Part shown: piece after piece, positions 11,029 through 20,000 of the stretch
Layout: each line of letters opens with the position of its first letter
How positions within the stretch are numbered: the stretch's first letter is position 1
NCBI RefSeq assembly: GCF_000003605.2
Contig: NW_003155759.1
Location: 1,734-34,235 of the forward strand
Reading direction: 5' to 3'
Source: Saccoglossus kowalevskii
Taxonomy: Eukaryota > Hemichordata > Enteropneusta > Harrimaniidae
Length of the DNA: 32,502 nucleotides
Position numbers and translations under genes: made by a program
The notes under the pieces: model-generated
What the model was told of the DNA's origin: nothing
The model's input: only the letters and a program-made list of their open reading frames with translations
Databases searched by the model: none

Positions 11029-14000
11029 CTGCATCAAAATCAACAAATGATGTATTCAGATTTATATTTATGCCTGTACCTAAATTTGCTCCACTCAGAT
11101 GCATACCTGGCTTTATATGTGTATATGTGATGTTATAGAGTCAGCTTTCGCATGTTTATCTAGTTAATAGTCATCTCGTCAAGCTACACGGGATCCCGAC
11201 ACTTATAAAGTAAATCCTATTCAAAATGCATGGATGCTGTAAACCCGATGATATAACAACATGGACGTAATTACGATGCCTCGACAACGATTTAAAACAT
11301 AGGAAGATGACATACAATAGGTTGTTTTCCGATATGTAATATGCAATATGTAATATGTCTCCCTAAATAAGCAACTGGTAATAAGTGTTTTTGAAGCAGT
11401 TTCGTAACAAGTCTGCTTAAAGAGCAAAGCGCTTTGCCAGGATATTGAGTGTCGGGTGTGTGTGTTTATGATGTTGTAATCTACCTGTACTTATTTACGA
11501 TAACAAATACCGCTGTCTAGTGTCAGTGTTTAATTCGTGTACATACATGAAATTTGTGCTATTAACATACCGTTGTTTATATTGTATCAATTACGTATCT
11601 TCAAACAAATGCCCATTCTGCAACATTATTAATTCAGTTTTTCAAATATTATTCGTTCAAAGAGTGTGAAAAATGGATAAAATAAATGTATGTCTGAGGT
11701 TACCTCAAGGATATTTGATCTCTATATTCAGCTCCTATTGGCGCAGCAATGCCGTATCCCTTCAAATTAAATGGCTTCCCAACTGTCATTACATCACACT
11801 CAGTTTGTTTAATGTATTCCAATATTGGAGCATCCCAAAAGAAAGCATACGATTCTTCTTTAACTCTCCTGTACCCAGCATCGGCATTAGGAACCACGGT
11901 GATGGGTTTACATGGGTCATATAATTCCACATTCTCTCATAGATCCCAACAGTCGATCTTTTCTTGAAGAATGTTTGTAAACTGCTATCTTCGATAGTTC
12001 CATAGATAACTTTCGTCTGATATGCCAAGTCTTCTAGTGATTGTATAGGATTTACCATTCGCGTCACAGTCAAGAATGCAGCTAGATTGGCTGTGTACGT
12101 TGCAATAACGATAAGAGCAAAGAACCACCAAAATGCACTCAAAATTCTCCCGGAGAGAGAAATTGGAGTTGTGTCCCCACCTATGAAAGAGTTAAACAAG
12201 CTTATTATTGCCCCGATTAAGAGTGATAATTGTTCAGAGGTTATGGGGAAGTTTCCACCAAATAAATGATTTTTAAAAGCTTGCCTGAACAGTGAGCCTT
12301 ACAAATTCAATTTCGGAGAATCATAAGGTTTTAATACACATGCCATTTCAATTAGAGCGACGTAACAGCTAACGGTATCATCACAACCAATGGCACGTCA
12401 TTTCTGAAAATTCATTCAATGTATTGTTTTTATATTATTATATAAGAGCCAGGCATAAAATAGTCAAATAGATAATTATATTATTCGGTAATCATACATT
12501 AATATTGACAAATCGGCTCACACCCGTGAACATGTATAATAATATGCACATACATATTTGAAAACATCCATTGTTTAAACCATTCGCACTAGGGAATACT
12601 ACTTCAGAATATATATAAATATTAATATAGTTTCAGCAGACATAAATATAGAGCAATCACAGATACAATTTTATCAGAGATATGTGAGTTGGTACAAAAT
12701 AAACGTTAGTGGCCAGACGTACCAAAGATTTAAGAAATGCACTTCATTAATTAACCATCTTATTATATATCACAAAAATGGATCGTTTTGTCCCATTAGA
12801 AAGTGACCCTGGTAAGCATCAAGCTGGAAGTGATATTTTCCCTTCCACCAATAGACACAGGTGAGCATTGTCTTTGTATTATTTTGTACCAGCACACATT
12901 CACTTCCATTAGGGTTTAGGTTGGTAATAAACAAGGTACATGCTTTCCATGGCCACCGAGAAACAGGCCCACGATTCTGTGCCCTTCAATTGGCTGTGAA
13001 AGGTGGACTTCAAAAAAATGAGAAAATATCACTCTCCAGCTGGATGCAAGCTAGTTTTGTCAAGATAAAATAATCGGATTTGTTTAATTAATTGCTTTTT
13101 TCCCATGTGTTTTCACAGTGAACTGTGTTGACAGTGCTACACTGAGGAATCTCTTCATCCTTTCAAATCTCAGCACATTATCTTCTCACAGAATCATCGG
13201 GTCCATTTCCCGGACTGGTCGGGGAAATAATGCGTATGAGACAAGTAGCTTAACACACATTTGTTACTTCAAAAGACAATAGTGGTTATTCGAGGTAGTA
13301 GTTTCATAGGAGTATAAAATAACCTCGATGGATAAGGAGTAAATACAGTGGAACCTCTACATATCCCGAATACTAAGACAAAGGAAATGAATGGATACTG
13401 AGGTAGTGGAGCTACATATAGACCCATTAGCGGAACTACGTGGCAATGACAGCACACAACTTGGGATCATGCAAAAACAAATACAAAAGGGGTTGTACTG
13501 TTGCCTTCTTGGCTTGGTCCGTTTGTTTTCCAAGGTGCAGCTATACAGGCCACATAGGTTGAATCGGGCAGAACACGTACGTTGTGATTTTATCGATTGG
13601 AAAAAAAATAAACATTTAGGTAATGTCAATACTATACATAAAATGAGTTAGTTGTAAATAAATGTTCCATTATGGTCATTGTGTTGCATCATGGGTAATT
13701 CTTAGCATCATCGGTAATACATTGCATCAGAGTTGCATATGAATACGGATGTGTTGGCTATCGGAATCGGTACCCCTTTTTAAAACAAAGATGAAATATA
13801 TGCAATAGTTCATTGAATTAGTGTGTATTGGTTATAAGACAATATCATATGTTGTTTTCATTCCCATTTTAAGAGTCTAACAAGGTTTAACTGTATTAAG
13901 ACATATAATTATCCCAACTTAAAGTAAATGCTCTATATTTGTCCACGATAAACCATACATCATAATCAGGTTTTAAATTATATAAACATTAATAAATATT

Positions 14001-17000
14001 ACATGAACAATAATCAAATTGTTTCAGTATATTGGACAGATATTTATAGAAATTGCAAAAATAGCCTTGGGGCGATTGCAAGCCAGCCTAGAGAAAATGA
14101 AATGTCAAAACGGTCAGTCCCCGTAAAAGCGAAATATCGTTGCAAGCCGTGTAGACTGTTCAAATATCTTGGCTATACCGGTAAGACGACAGAGGAGAAT
14201 GAAACACCATTTAAGGGAAAATACTCAGGCTGATCCCGTGTATTTAGGTTTATTCTATAACGTTATGTGCAAAATTTGTATGGGTTGCTGGTCAAATGCT
14301 ATTCAACCAACCGTTAGCATTTTTGTTCATTAACGATTATTATAAACTATTCGCAAAACACATGTTGAATCTGCCACGAAAATGACTGATAGATTACAGT
14401 CAAAGATGTATATACAAGTCATTTTGTATATATTGCAATATTTTTGGTCACATCATAAACTATAGCATGCGTTACAAAATCTAATATGCAAAATCGTACA
14501 TATACAATGTCTAAATAATCATAACCTTAATTGCCCTAATCTTGTTTTGACTAAATAAGTGTTAATAAATTCATTCGTTTATACAGATAAACATTGAAAG
14601 AATGTAAATAAATAACGAGTCATTATCAACGGAACGATATGAATGGGATATATTATAATTATTATGTAATTACTTGACGTAATCATGGTTTGAATAATGT
14701 TCATATATTACAATAAAACACAATCTGTGTACAAACTATACTCGACCACAATATTAAAACAAACACGTACCTTGTTGCATAAATGATGCAAAAGTAAACC
14801 ATAAACTATTCTTCAGATCAAATTCTTCGCTCTGAGCTGGTTCCTCGGTGATTTTCACATTATGGTTACTGTAAGGGCTGAGTCTATCCAGCACGTATAA
14901 CAATACACCAACGATGAAGAATGCAGCTAAGATACAACCCCAGACCCAGATGTTCAATGGCTCCAGGAAAGCAAAGACGTTTGTTCTTTTACTTGGTTTT
15001 CGAATCAAGATTCCTACGCCGTAACTCATATATGGTTTGGTGAAATCAACTACTTTTTCTCTGTCTGAATTAATTATCATTCCGGCAACCGCCAGATCTG
15101 CTTTCTGAAGAAACAAAACGTACAATCATGTTCAATGCAATAGAAACAGAAGTAGCACTGTTTTTCAGGTATTGCTCTACCTGTCATGCATTCGAAGACT
15201 GATAGAAATTAATAGAAATATGTCGTGTTTTCTCATTAATTAAATCTAAAAACGATTGGTGGTAAAGTTTCTTTGCAAATCATCTTTTGTATATGTTTTA
15301 TTTTATGTCATATTAGTTTTATTTCGGGTGATAAATCAAATCAGTAAGCTATGTGGTTGTATCTAGTGAGTTTAAGATGTTCGTCATGATGTATTCCGGT
15401 AGTAAAATAACGATATAACAAAACTGATACGCACTCCATAGTAAACCTGTCCAATCAATCCATTCCATGTGCCATCGTCGTTAGTGCCACCATACTTATC
15501 ATCAGGTGTCAAATATAAAGTGTATTTAAAATCTAGTTCTTTTGCAATCTCGTTTAACATATCGATACAGTAACCAGAATACTTGACTCCAGTTACCGTC
15601 TCTTCTATCATCACAAATGGTGCCTCCTGTGTAAACCATAACAAAACAATTAGCAATTATCTGTTTCAAATTAGTATTTGCCAAGCAATGCGTTTTTACT
15701 CAATTAAGCAGATTGTTGCGTAGTCAAGTTGCCTTGAATGTAATAATGTCCAAACATTGTATTAATTAAATTGTGATTTTGAAACAGAAATAAAGTATTG
15801 CGAACATCTTAAAAATCCATTCAATTAGAAATATTTATCTAAGCTTTGAAAGAACCTCGGAAGGATGAGTAATATCTTTTTTGATAAAATGTCACATATT
15901 TCTATTACACCATTTAATATACAACTTAATTTGCGACTTTTTAAATTACGTAAAAACAATGACTATACACGGGTGTACTAGAGACAATAGAAAACATTTC
16001 TTATGTCTTGTTTCTTCCCCAACTCAAACTGTGATGATTGACTTGGTGTAACTAAAAGCATTAACGTGCGGAGGTCGTCGCGCCACGCATGCGCGAGATA
16101 TGGGTCTCGTATGAACATAGATGGCGTCTTTGACTGTTACGCACACCAACGAGTACAAACTGAGACGTTACCAAGCTTTAACTAGATAATTTGTTTGGTG
16201 ATTGGAGGGTATCGAAGGGGTCACTGGCGGTAGTTAGTACACGTTGCGTGTACAATGTCAACACTCGTACTCGTAAGTTATATTAGTAGAGCGCATTGAC
16301 CTGTGGGAAAATCATTGTTTATCAAATGTAAATTTTTCCGAGTTTTATTAGTGTATAGCACCATCAACATAATCGCTTTATCCTGTTGATTAGTAGAGTT
16401 GAAAATGTGTGTTTCATAGTTTTCAGAGGGGAATAACAAATATGATTATCTCAAATAACTTGACAAAAATTGTATAGTTAGCGATGTTTATGCTTCTGTA
16501 TCTTAATAATAAACAACAGACTATGGTAGTTCGATGAAATGCGGGAAAATAGAGTCTATCGTTTAATAAAGAGTGCCCTTGCATATACTTACGATGATGG
16601 TGACGATTTTATATGACTTATTTCCCAACTGTGAACCCGCTCCTCTCATAAACGGCATATGTGTTAGGTTAAGCTTATTTACAGGATCCCATTGACCAAT
16701 CTGTGAAGAATATATATAATGTTCTCAAAGCATTACTCTGTATGGATCAAATATAAGTATGTACTTCTATGGCGTTGCTTACAAAATCGATACCTGACAT
16801 ACATGCTTCGTGGAGCCATAAACGTTCAATTGTTTAATTGATTGAGACTTAAAAACCAACCTTCCAGCTGTAAGTTTTGTTCAGTTCACTCTCTAGACTA
16901 ACAATCTCTAAGTTGATATTATCGTTATAGGTTGTCCCATTAAAATGAATTCTTCCAAGTAGACCCTGCGAGTCGACCTGTAAAGATAGAGAACAAGAAT

Positions 17001-20000
17001 GGTGTAATGTCGCTGTTTGGTGATTATGTGGGTATAGGTGTATAAGTGTAAATATTTGTTAAAATACTAATTAAATTTATCTATGTGTATTTCGTAAATT
17101 ATTTGAATTTAATGCATTGGAATCGTTCTTGTATTTATTATGTAAATTAGTCATGAATTAGCAAGCAATTCCATTGACCAATAATAACATGCATGGTGAC
17201 AAGCAACACAACATTTCACAACATAAACCAGTCTGCAGTTGGCAAACTAAAGCTACTTGATTTAATTTTCATTGCTTAACTGTGAGGGCGTGTACGAACA
17301 ACCCTCGTCGTTAAACACTAGCTGTGAAACTAAAATGCACAATGATGCACACAAACCCTATAAAGCGCGTTTTTGAACTTTTTGCCATATTGCCACGATC
17401 TACTTCTTTCTGAATTGTAACACGTGACACTGATAGGGTCAGTCCATCTCCCTCTTTGGATCATGTCGTTGATAGTGATCGCAGTGATTCGTATTGCGTC
17501 ATACAAGTATCCGGCATTCAAGTTCAGCTGTGTGATAAGAATAAAAGTAAAATGATGTATTACTGAGTGCAAGTCTGTCGTCCAGTCATTGCAGTGTTGT
17601 ATCAGCTATTCATTCCCTCTCACAGGTTTATACGTAACCACAGTTTACGTGACGTCACTGCCAGGGGCGGATCCAGCAAAATGTATTGGGGGGGTCTAAG
17701 CCTCGCTTAAAATTTACGGAGCGTAAATCGCAGAAAAGCTATGCGTAATCCAGATGATATGAATGATCCGCAACTGGTCACTGGGAAACAGTTTGGAAAA
17801 TTGGAACGATGAATTATTGATTACTGTGTTTATATATATGTATGTAGTTACATTAGAACGGGCATTCACAGTGAGCAAACTAAGCTAATAAGTCACGTAA
17901 TGATAATACATGCTTGACGAGAGACGACAAATAACATTCAATAATTACTTGATCGAAAACATAAGAAACTTGAAAAATGACAATCAAGATTTTCCCTGAA
18001 ATACGGTGTATGAAAGGTTTCGTCAGCTACAAGCTATGACTTGAGCAAGTTCTAACAGAATTCATTTTCGAGGTTTTTGGTATCTCCGAAAAAGTGGTGT
18101 GAGACCTTGACTATAAAAACAATGCAGCATGTACGAATGTGGTACTGAGAATGTACGATTCATTTTTATGTTGTCTCATATTAGCAACATTACTTGCAAA
18201 CATGCCACAGTTACTAACCTCCAAAGGCTTGAATGCTGGACTCAAAGCGTATGGCGTAGTTACGGTTGTTGATATATTATAACTCGACGACAGTGCATTG
18301 TGGGTGTAATTCGGATAGATCCGTCGCCAGGCTTCCAAGAAATGTCGAGACGTGTAATTAATTATAACTTCCTGACGAATGAGAGCAATGATTCCTGTAC
18401 TCTGATTGAAGTGCTTCATCTCATTGTCGCTGATTTCCTACAATACACATATGACGTCACATATATCATATACAGCAGCGTTATTGCACGTGATAATTTT
18501 AATTAGTGAATCCATTATTGATAATTCAAGGGCGCACCATGATTCTTAAAAAAAAAAACTAGCAGGATTCGTTGTATTGCCATGCGTTCGAATGCTCCAA
18601 TAAATAAATACAATGTTAGTTGTAAACTGTTAGGGGTTAGTTTAGTTATATGTTAAATCCCTTGATTTATTCACACTAGGATAGATTGCGCACCTATGCG
18701 AATTGAGCTTTAACCCAAATATTGAAAGTTAGTTAGTCCACACTATCAGACGACTAGTACGCATCGTAACGCAGTGAAGTACAGTAAGAGTCAGAGAGAA
18801 TGACCGAGCAAGACTTGAAAATGTGATGAATTGTTTCCTTTTCACTTTATAACCCAGTGGAATGTTAAAATCATGCAAGAGTGGGGCACGTTTATTGCTT
18901 ATGACTTGTGGAAATACAGATAAGCAAGCTCACATATACAAGCAGATCACGTGATGTCCCGATATCCTGCATTCGTGATGGTAACGGTGACCCATTCTGT
19001 TTTTTATTGAAACACACATTTCTTATATGTTGCGCCCTCTAGCGACGGGCTCTCTCTTGATGTGATTTGATGACAATGCAGCGTTAATGCTTTGTCCGTT
19101 AATAATTTTAGAGATTTATTAAAACCTTTAGTGACGAAAGACTACGCCACAAAGCAGTCTTCGAAAATCTGTCACAAAATCATCTAGTCGCTAGAGGGCG
19201 CTGGTTACAAAGAAAGTGTAGAGTAATTCAATTGTTGTTTTTGTTAGACATATGTATACGTATAATAATATAATACGACGATAGTATAGCTGTCACCGTC
19301 ATGATGCAAGCACCAATCTGCTCAATTATACAAAAACTTAACCGTTTGACCCAGGAAAGCTGGACATACGTGTTGCATGCAGGGATGCATACGATAACAA
19401 CTGCAGTGACACGTTCTTGCTGGCGACAATAAGCATAACAACATGTTGATAAAAAACGGACCTGTTGAAGCGGGGTTTGTACTGTATGATTTCTTGATAT
19501 ATAACTTTCTCTGACCCTGGATAAGTCACTCTAAATATATATATACATATATGTGTCATATATTAATAAAGGTAACATCAATTATAGCAACATATTATGT
19601 AACCAAATATGTGTTCAATGAATAATTGAATCAATCAATCAATCAATCAATCATTTGTTTGCTTTGATTATATTTATCAGCAAAACTGCATTTGCTAGAA
19701 TAACATTTGTTTCGTTTTTTTAAAAAAAGAGTGTTCGCCTGACTATAGAAGGTGGTTGTGCCAAACCAATCAAAACAAAGTGAACGTGAAGCAGATCAAC
19801 TTGAAGGTTGAGTGGGGTGGAGTAGAAGTTTAGCACGCGCAGTTCCACAATGAGACGTGACGTTTTATAACAGTATGTATGCAGTTCTAAATTACCATAG
19901 AATTCCTAATTGTGCGATATGTAATGAGGAGGTCGCTCGTTTTACCCAGCCTAGTATTCATCAGTCTTATAAAACATCATTATAGGCAGATTATTTATCC

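Noticed and set aside
11904-11911. Programmed ribosomal frameshift at GTAAACCC
   Set aside because: It is not a canonical slippery heptamer and no family member is known to need one. A missing base in a C run is the simpler explanation.
13391-13651. 86-codon plus-strand frame in the I-J intron
   Set aside because: It overlaps a 90-codon minus frame, has no recognised motif, and sits inside a possible MITE.
19338-19559. Minus frame with an exon-like segment (about 19532-19462) between AG and GTCCGT borders, close to the receptor gene
   Set aside because: Exon C (...HHWIVTTQ) joins directly and in phase to exon D ([10 protein letters not shown]...), giving the expected family spacing. In the required phase this segment adds about 24 residues with no iGluR similarity.
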